Below, piece by piece: positions 54,972 through 64,000 of a stretch of DNA of 64,000 bases (within the stretch, counting starts at the first letter, position 1; each line of letters begins with the position of its first letter). The notes under the pieces were generated by a model. It searched no databases, was not told the origin of the DNA, and was given only the letters and a program-made list of their open reading frames with translations. The position numbers and the translations under genes were made by a program. Origin of the DNA: Flavobacterium caeni (lineage in GTDB: Bacteria; Bacteroidota; Bacteroidia; Flavobacteriales; Flavobacteriaceae); assembly GCF_900101895.1 (NCBI RefSeq), contig NZ_FMVF01000014.1:34305-98304 (forward strand), in the 5' to 3' direction.

Positions 54972-56579
54972 ATGAAAAAAACAGTCCTTTTTTTGTTGGT
55001 ATGGGCCTCGTTGCCGGCGTGGGCGCAGGAAGACGCCTGGGTGTTTTTTAACGCCAAACCCGAATCGGCCACCTATTTGAGCAACCCGCTTTCGATGCTT
55101 ACGCAAAGGTCGCTCGACCGGCGTACGGCGCAAGGGATTGCGGTCGATTTTCTCGATGTTCCGGTACACCAACCCTACATCGATCAGGTCGAAAATGCGA
55201 CAGGCATAGAGGTCATGGCCAAGTCCAAATGGTACAATGCGGTGCACGTACGCGGCGCGCAACCGCAAATCGCGGCGCTGTCCAATCTGGCGTTTGTCGA
55301 CCACATCCGCTACGCCAATCCATCGCTTAATGTAGGCGATCGCGTGGCACCGGCTTATTCGAATGCACAAAGGGTCAACAAGACGTTCGATACCACGGTC
55401 GATTTCGATTACGGAGAATCGGGCAACCAAATCGAAATGCTCAACGGCCATTTGCTGCACCAAGAGGACTATACGGGTGCGGGCAAGATCATCGCGGTCA
55501 TGGACGGCGGTTTTCCAGGTGTCGATACGGCCTTGCCTTTCGAACGGTTGCGTGAAAACGGCTTGATCCTGGGCGGCTACGACTACGTAAACCGCAACCC
55601 TGATTTTTACACCGGTATTTCGCACGGGACGCTCGTGCTGTCTACGATGGGGGGCTATCAGGAAGGCGAATTGGTGGGCACAGCACCCGACGCAGGTTAC
55701 TATTTGTACATCACCGAAGACGGCAACAACGAAGGTCCGCTCGAGGAATCGTTGTGGGTCGAAGCTGCCGAAGAGGCCGATCGTTTGGGGGTCGACATCA
55801 TCACGACTTCGTTGGGCTATTCCAATTTCGACAATGCCGATTACAACCATACGTACGAAGAAATGGACGGGGTCACCGCGTTTATTTCGCAAGGCGTCAA
55901 TTTTGCGTTCAGCCGCGGGATCGTATGTGTTGTTTCGGCGGGGAATTCGGGGAACAACGACTGGTACTACATCACCGCGCCAGCCGATGCAACCCATGCG
56001 TTGGCGGTTGGTGCTGTCGATCCGGAAGGCGACTACGTGACATTTAGTTCGCACGGGCCTTCGTTCGATGGTCGTGTCAAACCCGATGTTTCGGCGCAGG
56101 GACGTTTTGCCGTGGTGTCAAACGTATTGGGCGATATTTCCACGGCCAACGGAACATCGTTCGCTTGTCCGATCATTGCAGGTATGGTGGCCAGTTTCTG
56201 GCAGGCCGTGCCGCAAATGACCAACGCCCAGTTGGTGCAGTATGTCAAACAGTCGGCGAGCATCTACAACAATCCGAATGACGACATCGGTTACGGCATC
56301 CCCAATTTTGCCGATGCGCTCGAAGAAGCGTTGGGTACGCAGGTGTTTCCGAAACAAAATGTAGTGGCGCTTTATCCGAATCCCGTGGGCAGCGACCTGC
56401 ACGTCCGGTTGCCCGCCATGGCGCAACTTACGCTGTACAACAGCATCGGCCAACAGGTGTTGCAACAATACATTGCCGACAAAGACGTTATCGGATTGGG
56501 GCAACTCGAATCGGGCGTCTATTTTTACCAACTCGAATCGAACGGTTTCTCGCAACGCGGCAAACTGCTCAAAAAATAA
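54972..56579 (+). CDS. secreted S8 (subtilisin-like) serine protease with T9SS tail
   Basis: 535 aa: signal peptide (to AWAQ19), prodomain-like region (20-165; TQRSLDRRTAQGIAVD), subtilase catalytic domain with Asp178 (AVMDGGFPG), His218 (SHGTLVLS), the oxyanion Asn in SAGNSGNN (325) and Ser396 (GTSFACP), and a C-terminal T9SS type A sorting domain (VVALYPNPVGSDLHVRL to RGKLLKK). Likely an outer-surface or secreted protease. Followed by an NMO-like gene after 14 nt. Confidence 0.93.
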   Translation: MKKTVLFLLVWASLPAWAQEDAWVFFNAKPESATYLSNPLSMLTQRSLDRRTAQGIAVDFLDVPVHQPYIDQVENATGIEVMAKSKWYNAVHVRGAQPQIAALSNLAFVDHIRYANPSLNVGDRVAPAYSNAQRVNKTFDTTVDFDYGESGNQIEMLNGHLLHQEDYTGAGKIIAVMDGGFPGVDTALPFERLRENGLILGGYDYVNRNPDFYTGISHGTLVLSTMGGYQEGELVGTAPDAGYYLYITEDGNNEGPLEESLWVEAAEEADRLGVDIITTSLGYSNFDNADYNHTYEEMDGVTAFISQGVNFAFSRGIVCVVSAGNSGNNDWYYITAPADATHALAVGAVDPEGDYVTFSSHGPSFDGRVKPDVSAQGRFAVVSNVLGDISTANGTSFACPIIAGMVASFWQAVPQMTNAQLVQYVKQSASIYNNPNDDIGYGIPNFADALEEALGTQVFPKQNVVALYPNPVGSDLHVRLPAMAQLTLYNSIGQQVLQQYIADKDVIGLGQLESGVYFYQLESNGFSQRGKLLKK

Positions 56580-56593
56580 ATCCAAACCTATTG

Positions 56594-57538
56594 ATGAATT
56601 CGATTAAGCAGCTCTTCGGTATCCGCTATCCGATTGTCCAAGGCGGGATGATCTGGAACAGTGGCTACAAATTGGCGAGCGCAGTAAGCAACGCTGGGGG
56701 CTTGGGGCTGATTGGCGCGGGCTCGATGTATCCAGATGTTTTGCGCGAGCACATCCAAAAATGCCAAAAAGCCACCGACAAACCGTTTGGCGTTAACGTG
56801 CCGATGTTGTATCCGAACATCCAGGAGATCATGGACATCATCGTGGCCGAGCGCGTCAAAATCGTGTTCACGTCGGCGGGCAATCCCAAGACCTGGACCG
56901 AATTCCTCAAGAGCAACGGCATCACCGTGGTGCATGTGGTGAGCAGTTCGAAATTTGCACTCAAGGCCGAGGAAGCTGGTGTAGATGCAGTAGTGGCCGA
57001 AGGTTTCGAAGCCGGCGGACACAACGGACGCGAAGAAAGCACAACACTTACGTTGATCCCGATGGTGCGCGAAAAAATACAGATTCCGCTGATCGCGGCG
57101 GGCGGTATTGCTACGGGAAGAGGCATGTTGGCGGCAATGGCCCTTGGTGCCGACGGTGTCCAGATGGGCAGTCGGTTTGCGGCTTCGGTCGAATCGTCGG
57201 CGCACGACGCGTTCAAACAAACCGTAGTTTCTTTGGGCGAAGGCGAAACCCATGTCACACTCAAGGAATTGGCGCCCGTGCGGCTCATCAAGAACAAATT
57301 TTACCACGATGTCCAGGCGCTGTATGCCCAGGGCGCTACGGTCGAATCGCTGCAACAGTTGCTCGGGCGGGCCCGGGCCAAACGCGGCATGTTTGAGGGC
57401 GATTTGGTCGAGGGTGAACTCGAGATCGGGCAAATTGCGGGCTTGATCCGCGACATCAAACCTGCGGCCCAAATCATCGAAGACGTCATCGCCGAGTTTG
57501 AAGCGGCGCGAAAGGAATTGCTGCAACTCGAAGTCTAA
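56594..57538 (+). CDS. nitronate monooxygenase-like flavoprotein
   Basis: 314-aa TIM-barrel FMN enzyme: IRYPIVQGGMIWNSG, FGVNVPMLYPN, VVAEGFEAGGHNG with the FMN-phosphate/active-site His, IAAGGIATGRGMLAAMALGADGVQMGSRF. Belongs to the NMO / 2-nitropropane dioxygenase family; enoyl-ACP reductase FabK is a close relative and cannot be excluded by eye. ATG 56594 preferred over an in-frame TTG one codon earlier. Confidence 0.9.
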   Translation: MNSIKQLFGIRYPIVQGGMIWNSGYKLASAVSNAGGLGLIGAGSMYPDVLREHIQKCQKATDKPFGVNVPMLYPNIQEIMDIIVAERVKIVFTSAGNPKTWTEFLKSNGITVVHVVSSSKFALKAEEAGVDAVVAEGFEAGGHNGREESTTLTLIPMVREKIQIPLIAAGGIATGRGMLAAMALGADGVQMGSRFAASVESSAHDAFKQTVVSLGEGETHVTLKELAPVRLIKNKFYHDVQALYAQGATVESLQQLLGRARAKRGMFEGDLVEGELEIGQIAGLIRDIKPAAQIIEDVIAEFEAARKELLQLEV

Positions 57539-57556
57539 TTTATCCAAGCGAAAACT

Positions 57557-57979
57557 ATGTCTAAACTCAAATTTCTAGCGGTACTGTTGATTGCATTTGC
57601 GCTGCAAAGCCAAGCCCAAACCTATAAATTCATGACCACCGGTTTTAGTGTCATGGAAAAAGATGCCAACGGCAATTGGGGCAAGTGGTCGGATTTACAA
57701 CCGGCTTCGATTGTCGTTACGCTCGATACCAATAAGAACCGGATTGTCGTGTATTCGCAAGAGATCCAACTGTATAACATCGTCAATTATGAAGATGAAG
57801 AGGAAAACGAAAACGACCTGATCTATACCTTTTCATGCGCCGACGAGAACGGGATGCCGTTTACGATTTCGATCATCACGCGGAAAAAACAAGACAACCG
57901 AAAGCAGTTGTACATCAACCAGAAGGATGTGATCGTGGTGTACAACATCGTGAACTTCATCGACAAGGACGAGAAGTAA
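57557..57979 (+). CDS. hypothetical secreted 140-aa protein
   Basis: Not recognised at family level. Signal peptide (MSKLKFLAVLLIAFALQSQAQ, split at residue 21), then a small beta-rich domain with ITIISVFSM-like strands (SIVVTLDTNKNRIVVYS, IQLYNIVNYEDEEE, DVIVVYNIVNF), in which the YNIVN word occurs twice. 18 nt after the NMO gene, so likely co-transcribed. Periplasmic or secreted. Confidence 0.75.
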   Translation: MSKLKFLAVLLIAFALQSQAQTYKFMTTGFSVMEKDANGNWGKWSDLQPASIVVTLDTNKNRIVVYSQEIQLYNIVNYEDEEENENDLIYTFSCADENGMPFTISIITRKKQDNRKQLYINQKDVIVVYNIVNFIDKDEK

Positions 57980-57994
57980 AGGCATGTTATTTTT

Positions 57995-58025
57995 TTTGAA
58001 GAATCTGCGTCCGTTGGCGCGGATT
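57995..58025 (+). terminator. weak intrinsic terminator
   Basis: GAATCTGCG-TCCGTTGG-CGCGGATTTTTTG: an 8-bp stem with one G-T pair and a T tract, 16 nt after the stop. Confidence 0.6.
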
Positions 58026-58029
58026 TTTT

Positions 58030-58372
58030 GTTTTTAAGATGTAAATTCTTTCAAATTTCATGCGATTTACGTCAGACAAATACGAAACGCAGCCTAGTGT
58101 CGACGTTTTGCAATCGTCTAGAAAGCAAACGATTGTCATATTTTCAATATCGTATATTCGTATTAAAAAATTGTTAATGATTTTGTTCATAAGATTGCAA
58201 ATCGTCAAAAATTGACTTTGATAAATTAAGTAATATAGTATCATCGTACAGACTGTTGAAACTGTGCCGGATACGTAGCCCGCGCGGCCATTGTTTGCGA
58301 GGGCTTTTGGGATGTCCAAAACCAGAACCTGTTAGGCGCAGTCCGTTATTTAATCGGTCAAATCGTTTGCCT
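58030..58372. other. A+T-rich leader region of the giant adhesin gene
   Basis: 343 nt without a credible gene. Very A+T-rich in 58100-58260; no perfect TAnnTTTG on the plus strand was found. Two minus-strand frames (57987-58319, 58174-58392) have no homology-like features. Probably a long regulatory leader. Confidence 0.5.
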
Positions 58373-61300
58373 ATGAGAATCATTACGCTCATTCAAAAAA
58401 ATACCGCTTGCCTTGTCTTGTTTTTGACCGTTGTTTGCGGGTTTGATGCAAACGCGCAGTGCCCGACCGTCGTCAATCCGAACCAATCATTTTGCGACAT
58501 CAATTCGCCAACCGTGGCCAATTTGGCCGCGACCAACAACGGTGGTGGTGTGGTTTGGTATGCGGCGGCAACGGGTGGGACGCCGCTTTCGCCTGCTGCA
58601 GGTTTGGTCAACGGAGAGGATTATTTTGCAGACAGCGTGGCGGGTTGCGGAAACAGGCAGGTTGTCAACGTGACCATCTACGGCGCACCAACAGGACTCA
58701 ATTTTCAAGGCGTTTGCGTCGACATCGCTTCGAGCGCAACCATTTCAGATTTGCAGGCCGTTGGCAACAATGTGCAATGGTATAGCGTGTCGACGGGAGG
58801 CGTTCCGTTGCCACCTTCGACGGTTTTGGTCGACAATACGATTTATTATGCGTCCCAGACCAACCCCGATACGGGCTGCGAAACGTCGCGGCTGTCGGTT
58901 TTTGTCAACGTGGGCGTGGTGCCGGTACCGACGGGAAGCCCGACACAACAATTCTGCGTGACGCCCGCCAACACGCCTACGGTCGCTAATTTGACTGCCA
59001 GCGGCAACAACAACTGGTACCTCACCGGAACATCGGCGGCACCGCTTGCGTTGGACACGCCGCTCATCAACGGACAAAGTTATTTTGCGACGACTGTCGA
59101 TCCGCCGTGTGAAAGCATCGACCGGTTTGAAGTGCTGGTCACTTTGTTTCCGCCAAGCGATGCCGGGGCAAACGGTACGCGTTCGATTTGCATCAACAAC
59201 ATCCCGACCACGGCGCCGTTCAATTTGTTCGGACTGTTGGGCGGTACACCCCAAACTACTGGTGTTTGGACGGGCCCGATAGGCACCACCAACGGACATT
59301 TAGGCACGCTCAACGTCTCGACAATGACCGTTGCAGGCAGCCCTTATGTGTTCACGTATACCGTAGATACTGGGGTTTGCGCCGCGGCGTCATCTACCGT
59401 GACCATCAACGTGTTGCCGATGCCTACCGCGACGGTGGCGGCCAATACGACGGTGTGTTCGGGCAACAATGCGACGGTGACGTTTACCGGTACGCCCAAC
59501 GCGACCATTACCTACACGACCAACCCCGGCGGAACGCAAACCATTGTACTCAATTCGTCGGGGACCGCTACGCTGACCACCGCTTATACCGTTACCACCA
59601 CAATCACGTTGGTGAGCGCGGGTTCGGCCACAACCCCAAGCTGTGTGCAACCGCTGAACGGCTCGATCACGATTACGGTTTTGCCGTTGCCTACGGCCAC
59701 GATTGCATCCAATGTGACGGTTTGTTCGGGTGGCAGCGCCACGGTGACTTTTACGGGAACGCCCAATGCCACGGTGACCTATACGGCCAGTCCAGGCGGT
59801 ACGCAAACCATCACACTTAACGGCTCGGGAACCGCAACGATTACAGGAAATTATACGACGACAACCACCTACACGTTGGTGAGTATTGTTTCTTCGGGGA
59901 CGCCTGCGTGTACGCGTCCGCTCACGGGTTCGGTGGTTGTGACGGTGTTGCCGGTGCCTACGGCTACCATTTCGGCCAACGCCACCATTTGTTCGGGGCA
60001 GTCGGCTACGGTGACTTTTACGGGTACGCCGAATGCGACGGTGACGTATACTGCCAATCCGGGCGGAACACAAACCATAACGCTAAACGGTGCGGGAACG
60101 GCTACGCTGACCAATACCTATACGACCACCACTACCTTCACGCTGGTAAGCATCACCACCGCAGGGACGCCAAGTTGTACGGTGCCTTTGACGGGGTCGA
60201 TCACGATTACCGTATTGCCACCGCCCACCGCGACGATTGCCGCCAACACGACCGTATGTTCGGGTGCAAACGCCACTGTGACGTTTACGGGTACGCCCAA
60301 TGCGACCATCACCTATACGGTTAATCCGGGCGGGACGCAAACCATCACGCTCAACGGATCGGGAACCGCAACGTTGACCAACGCTTATACGATTACGACC
60401 ACCTATACGCTGGTGAGTGTGGCCTCAACGGGAACGCCAAGCTGTACGACGCCGCTCAATGCCACGATTACGATTACGGTCGTTCCGCCGCCAACGGTGT
60501 CCATTTCGAGCAATGCGACCGTTTGTCCGAACGGTTCGGCTACGGTGACTTTTACGGGTACACCGAACGCGACGGTCACGTATACGGCCAATCCGGGTGG
60601 TACGCAGACCATCACACTCAACGCATCGGGAACGGCAACCCTCACCAACAATTACACGGTAACGACCACGTATACGCTCGTAAGCGTGGCAACGACGGGA
60701 ACGCCAAGTTGTTCGCAACCCGCCTCGGGAACCATCACCATTACCGTCCAGCCGTTGCCAACCGCCACGATTGCGTCGAACGCGACCGTATGTTCGGGAG
60801 GTAGCGCCACCGTCACCTTTATGGGTACGCCCAATGCGACGGTGACGTATACCGCCAATCCAGGAGGTACTCAAACCATTGTTTTGAACGCATCGGGTAC
60901 GGCGACTTTGACCAACACCTATACGACAACGACCACGTATACGCTTGTGAGCGTTGCGACGACGGGAACGCCAAGTTGTTCGCAGCCTGTAACAGGCACG
61001 GTAACCATTACGGTCGCGCCACCGCCAACAGCATCGATTGCAGCCAATGCAACGGTGTGCGCAGGACAACCCGCGACAATTACCTTCACGGGTACACCGA
61101 ACGCGACGGTCACATATACGGCCAATCCGGGTGGTACGCAAACCATCACGCTCAATGCATCGGGAACGGCAACGATTACCGCCAATTTTACGACGACAAC
61201 CGTTTACACATTGGTCAGCGTTGCTTCGGCAGGCACGCCAAGTTGTACGGTGCCGGCCAGTGGTACCATTACCATTACCGTGATTCCTCCGCCAACGGTG

Positions 61301-64000
61301 TCCATTTCGAGCAATGCAACGGTTTGTCCGAATGGTTCGGCGACGGTTACTTTTACCGGCACACCCAACGCCACGGTAACGTATACGGCCAATCCGGGCG
61401 GTATGCAAACCATCACGCTCAATGCATCGGGAACGGCAACCCTCACCAACAATTATTCGACAACCACCACCTATACACTCGTGAGCATCTCGACGGGCGG
61501 CACGCAGGGTTGTACGCAGCCGGTGAGCGGAAGCATCACCATTACCGTGGCGCCATTGCCTGTGGTAGCCATTTCTTCGGATGCAACGGTTTGCCCGAAT
61601 GGATCGGCGACAGTTACCTTTACGGGGACGCCCAACGCGACGGTGACGTATACGGTCAGCCCTGGCGGTACGCAAACCATCACGCTCAACGGATCGGGTA
61701 CCGCAACCCTCACCAATAATTATGCGACGACCACGACGTATACACTGGTGAGTGTCGCGACAACGGGAACTCCAAGTTGTTCGCAACCCGTTACGGGATC
61801 GATCACCATTACCGTATCGCCATTGCCTACGGCCACGATGGCAGCCGATGCCACGATTTGCGCCGGGCAACAAGCCACGATCACCTTTACCGGTACGCCC
61901 AACGCGACCATTGCTTACAGTGTGAATCCGGGGGGCAACCAAACTATTGTGTTGAACGCTTCGGGTACTGCGACAATCACCAACAGCTATAGCGCCACCA
62001 CGGTGTATACGCTGCTCAGCGCTACATCGACGGGAACGCCGGGTTGTTCGCAACCGCTGACGGGATCGGTCACGATAACCGTAGTGCCACCACCAACGGT
62101 TTCGATCGCATCGAACCAAAGCGTATGTCCAAACGGTTCGGCTACGGTGACTTTTACGGGTACGCCGAACGCGACGGTAACGTATATGGCCAATCCGGGT
62201 GGTACGCAAACCATCACGCTCGACGCATCGGGCACCGCGACGCTCACCAGCAATTACACCGTAACAACCACCTATACATTGGTCAGCGTGGCGACTTCGG
62301 CCACACCGAATTGCAGCCAGCCCGCAACGGGATCAATCACCATTACCGTAGTACCTTTGCCGATGGCGACGATTGCTTTGGGCACAACCACGTGTTCGGG
62401 TTCACCGGCTTCGGTAACGGTGACGGGAACGCCGAATGCCACGGTCAACTATACACTCACACCGGGCGGCAACGGCATTGTGGTGCTCAACGCCTCGGGC
62501 ACCGGAACGATCACCGGAAATTTCACCACGACGACTGTTATTACACTGACCAACGTGACGCTTGCGGGCACGCCTGCCTGTAGCCAACCGTTGAACGCGA
62601 TGGCCACCATTACCGTGGTGCAGCCGCCTGTCGCTGGGAATAATGCGGTTTTTTCACTGTGCGCCGACGGAAGCCCACAAGATTTGTTCCTGTTGCTCGG
62701 TAGCTCGGCGCAAACGGGCGGTACCTGGTCTCCGGCTTTGGCCAGTGGCACAGGTGTTTTTAACCCTGCATTGGACCCATCGGGAACCTATACCTATACT
62801 TTGGCGGGCACGCCGCCGTGTTTGAACGCGACCGCTTCGGTTACGGTTACCGTGGTGCAGCCATCCAATGCGGGCACTAGTGGCACGGCCAATCTTTGTT
62901 CCAACCAAGATCCAATCGATTTGTTCTCGTTCCTGGGCGGTTCACCGCAAACGGGAGGCACCTGGACCCCATCGCTTGCCAGCGGGACGGGACTTTTCAA
63001 CCCTGCTGTAGACACGGCAGGCGTTTACACCTATACGTTGGCTGGTACGCCGCCTTGTTCGGGCGATTCGGCCACGGTGACGGTTTTGGTGACGCCGGGA
63101 CCCGATGCGGGTATTTCAGGCAACGCGGTATTTTGCCAGGACAGCACCCCGCAGGATTTGTTCCTGAGTTTGGGCGGTACGCCACAAGTAGGCGGAACCT
63201 GGTCGCCGGCATTGGCCAGCGGTACGGGTGTTTTTGATCCGACGGTAGATGCGCCCGGCGTGTATACGTATACTTTCGAAGGCAACCAGCCTTGCGACGA
63301 CGATACGGCTACCGTTACCGTGACCATCAACCCGATTCCCGATGCGGGATTGGACGGTACGGCCTTCTTTTGTACAAACTATCCGGCCGCCGATTTGTTT
63401 ACCTTCCTTGGCGGCGCGCCGCAAACGGGTGGAACCTGGTCGCCAGCTTTGGCCAGCGGTACCGGTGTTTTTGATCCATTGGTCGATGCCGCGGGGGTTT
63501 ATACCTATACCGTGGGCGGTGGATTCTGTTCGACCGATACGGCAACGATTACGGTAAGCGTGAGTCCGTCGCCCAACGCGGGCGGGGCAGGAGCGACGTT
63601 GCTCATCGACGGTTGTTCGACCGACACGGCCATCGATTTGTTTACGGGGCTCAACGGCTCACAAGGCGTGGGAACCTGGAACGACGACGACGCGACGGGA
63701 GCGCTCACGGGCAACATTTTCAACGCCTCTTTGGTGGCGCCGGGAACCTATCATTTTACCTATACGGTGGGTGGCGGCGTATCGCCTTGTTTGACCGATT
63801 CGGCAACGGTGACCGTCGTGGTAAGCCCGGTGCCCAACGCCGGTATGGCGGGCAGTTCGCAAAGTTTCTGTAACGCGACGGGTTCCATCGATTTGTTTAC
63901 GCTCATTTCGGGTTATTCTCCGGGAGGCGATTGGGTAGACAGCAACAACCTGGTGGTCAACAACAACCTCGATATCTCGGCTTTTGTGGCCGGAACGTAC
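58373..64000 (+). CDS. giant repeat adhesin, 3' end outside the window
   Basis: At least 1876 codons, open to the window edge. Signal peptide (MRIITLIQKNTACLVLFLTV, cut near ANAQ). Residues about 30-350 are three to four Ig-like units with two Cys each (TVVNPNQSFCD; NNVQWYSVSTGG). Then twelve 89-residue repeats (59423-62626) and a second array of about 79-residue repeats with DLFxxLGG...GGTWSPALASGTGVF (62633 on). Thr, Ser, Asn and Val dominate. This resembles SprB-type or CHU_C/T9SS type B surface adhesins; the sorting domain would lie beyond 64000. Each 89-residue unit has two Cys, one in TVCSG and one in TPSCSQP, possibly one disulfide per unit. Confidence 0.88.
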   Translation, partial: MRIITLIQKNTACLVLFLTVVCGFDANAQCPTVVNPNQSFCDINSPTVANLAATNNGGGVVWYAAATGGTPLSPAAGLVNGEDYFADSVAGCGNRQVVNVTIYGAPTGLNFQGVCVDIASSATISDLQAVGNNVQWYSVSTGGVPLPPSTVLVDNTIYYASQTNPDTGCETSRLSVFVNVGVVPVPTGSPTQQFCVTPANTPTVANLTASGNNNWYLTGTSAAPLALDTPLINGQSYFATTVDPPCESIDRFEVLVTLFPPSDAGANGTRSICINNIPTTAPFNLFGLLGGTPQTTGVWTGPIGTTNGHLGTLNVSTMTVAGSPYVFTYTVDTGVCAAASSTVTINVLPMPTATVAANTTVCSGNNATVTFTGTPNATITYTTNPGGTQTIVLNSSGTATLTTAYTVTTTITLVSAGSATTPSCVQPLNGSITITVLPLPTATIASNVTVCSGGSATVTFTGTPNATVTYTASPGGTQTITLNGSGTATITGNYTTTTTYTLVSIVSSGTPACTRPLTGSVVVTVLPVPTATISANATICSGQSATVTFTGTPNATVTYTANPGGTQTITLNGAGTATLTNTYTTTTTFTLVSITTAGTPSCTVPLTGSITITVLPPPTATIAANTTVCSGANATVTFTGTPNATITYTVNPGGTQTITLNGSGTATLTNAYTITTTYTLVSVASTGTPSCTTPLNATITITVVPPPTVSISSNATVCPNGSATVTFTGTPNATVTYTANPGGTQTITLNASGTATLTNNYTVTTTYTLVSVATTGTPSCSQPASGTITITVQPLPTATIASNATVCSGGSATVTFMGTPNATVTYTANPGGTQTIVLNASGTATLTNTYTTTTTYTLVSVATTGTPSCSQPVTGTVTITVAPPPTASIAANATVCAGQPATITFTGTPNATVTYTANPGGTQTITLNASGTATITANFTTTTVYTLVSVASAGTPSCTVPASGTITITVIPPPTVSISSNATVCPNGSATVTFTGTPNATVTYTANPGGMQTITLNASGTATLTNNYSTTTTYTLVSISTGGTQGCTQPVSGSITITVAPLPVVAISSDATVCPNGSATVTFTGTPNATVTYTVSPGGTQTITLNGSGTATLTNNYATTTTYTLVSVATTGTPSCSQPVTGSITITVSPLPTATMAADATICAGQQATITFTGTPNATIAYSVNPGGNQTIVLNASGTATITNSYSATTVYTLLSATSTGTPGCSQPLTGSVTITVVPPPTVSIASNQSVCPNGSATVTFTGTPNATVTYMANPGGTQTITLDASGTATLTSNYTVTTTYTLVSVATSATPNCSQPATGSITITVVPLPMATIALGTTTCSGSPASVTVTGTPNATVNYTLTPGGNGIVVLNASGTGTITGNFTTTTVITLTNVTLAGTPACSQPLNAMATITVVQPPVAGNNAVFSLCADGSPQDLFLLLGSSAQTGGTWSPALASGTGVFNPALDPSGTYTYTLAGTPPCLNATASVTVTVVQPSNAGTSGTANLCSNQDPIDLFSFLGGSPQTGGTWTPSLASGTGLFNPAVDTAGVYTYTLAGTPPCSGDSATVTVLVTPGPDAGISGNAVFCQDSTPQDLFLSLGGTPQVGGTWSPALASGTGVFDPTVDAPGVYTYTFEGNQPCDDDTATVTVTINPIPDAGLDGTAFFCTNYPAADLFTFLGGAPQTGGTWSPALASGTGVFDPLVDAAGVYTYTVGGGFCSTDTATITVSVSPSPNAGGAGATLLIDGCSTDTAIDLFTGLNGSQGVGTWNDDDATGALTGNIFNASLVAPGTYHFTYTVGGGVSPCLTDSATVTVVVSPVPNAGMAGSSQSFCNATGSIDLFTLISGYSPGGDWVDSNNLVVNNNLDISAFVAGTY
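59423..62626 (+). repeat. twelve tandem 267-bp coding repeats
   Basis: Unit starts fall at 59423, 59690, 59957, 60224, 60491, 60758, 61025, 61292, 61559, 61826, 62093 and 62360: a strict 267-bp (89-codon) period without a single indel. Core words VTFTGTPNATVTYTANPGG and TTTTYTLVSVA recur in nearly every unit, unit 12 being the most diverged. Units 5, 8 and 11 share the PTVSI-S...CPNGS variant at every third position. Confidence 0.92.
62633..64000 (+). repeat. second coding repeat array (about 237 bp)
   Basis: Unit starts at 62633, 62870, 63107, 63344, 63578 and 63839 give lengths 79, 79, 79, 78 and 87 codons, with a sixth unit cut by the window edge. Each begins AG-x-x-G, has an early Cys, DLF-x(2)-LGG, QTGGTWSPALASGTGVF and YTYT, a different Ig-like family from the 89-codon units. 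Confidence 0.88.

Noticed and set aside
57987..58392. Minus-strand frames of 110 and 72 codons in the adhesin leader
   Set aside because: A+T-rich chance frames without promoter, ribosome-binding site or recognisable domain.
60425..62209. 594-codon minus-strand open frame, rich in Arg/Gly/Cys
   Set aside because: Mirror of the Thr/Asn/Gly-rich adhesin repeats; the repeated codon pattern keeps the antisense frame open by chance. Same for 59390-60073 and similar plus-strand frames there.

Overview
The window reads as a chromosomal segment of a Bacteroidota, almost certainly a member of Flavobacteriaceae with an unusually G+C-rich genome (about half G+C by eye). The evidence is the many TAnnTTTG -7 promoter boxes, proteins ending in type IX secretion (T9SS) sorting domains, a GldI-type gliding lipoprotein, glutamine synthetase III, a PurM/GuaA/PyrG/YidC housekeeping set and tandem Ig-like adhesin repeats. 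No rRNA, tRNA, CRISPR array, prophage or insertion sequence was recognised.

Layout. 1-623 is a non-coding stretch with short-period repeats, one copy of a dispersed intergenic element and a four-half-site operator-like array. 624-6345 is a type I restriction-modification locus (hsdM-hsdS-hsdR, overlapping by 4 nt each) followed by an HTH protein gene. The same 76-bp array of GTGTGCA/TGCACAC half-sites, with identical 7-21-7-6-7-21-7 spacing, sits upstream of both hsdM and the HTH gene. 6423-11383 holds a DUF389 membrane protein and a fused B12-dependent acyl-CoA mutase (IcmF type). 11430-16646 is a decayed region: a TPR/AraC sensor-regulator with two in-frame stops, the 5' stub of a second such regulator, and a T9SS adhesin-like gene that lost its own 5' end at a deletion scar. 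16708-23105 is a set of small single-gene units (DsbA-like, HxlR, LLM oxidoreductase, alpha/beta hydrolase, receiver protein, TrhA, lipoproteins). 23134-27580 has a glycosyltransferase fused to a helical domain, a GH130 partner and TerC. 27780-31736 has glutamine synthetase III and two OmpA-like proteins. 31737-36122 has DUF2200, YdeI, purM (bracketed by an inverted pair of dispersed repeats), a GNAT and small proteins.

36150-40142 (minus strand) is an operon nrnA-gldI-PPIase-PPIase. 40406-41958 has fluC/crcB and exbB-exbD. 42162-46940 is a guaA-LysM-LysM/periplasmic-binding-OsmC run. 47542-51096 is pyrG-yidC. 51135-57979 mixes a secreted esterase, a MORN-like protein, mnmA, a secreted subtilase, a nitronate-monooxygenase-like flavoprotein and a small secreted protein. 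58373-64000 is the 5' part of a giant adhesin that leaves the window: twelve repeats of exactly 89 codons, then a second array of about 79-codon repeats.

The most unusual structures are (i) the duplicated operator array framing the type I R-M locus, (ii) a four-copy dispersed intergenic element with conserved ends, (iii) ordered short-period repeats shared by several intergenic regions, (iv) the indel-free 267-bp adhesin repeats, and (v) -7 boxes so close to the guaA and LLM start codons that leaderless transcripts are predicted.
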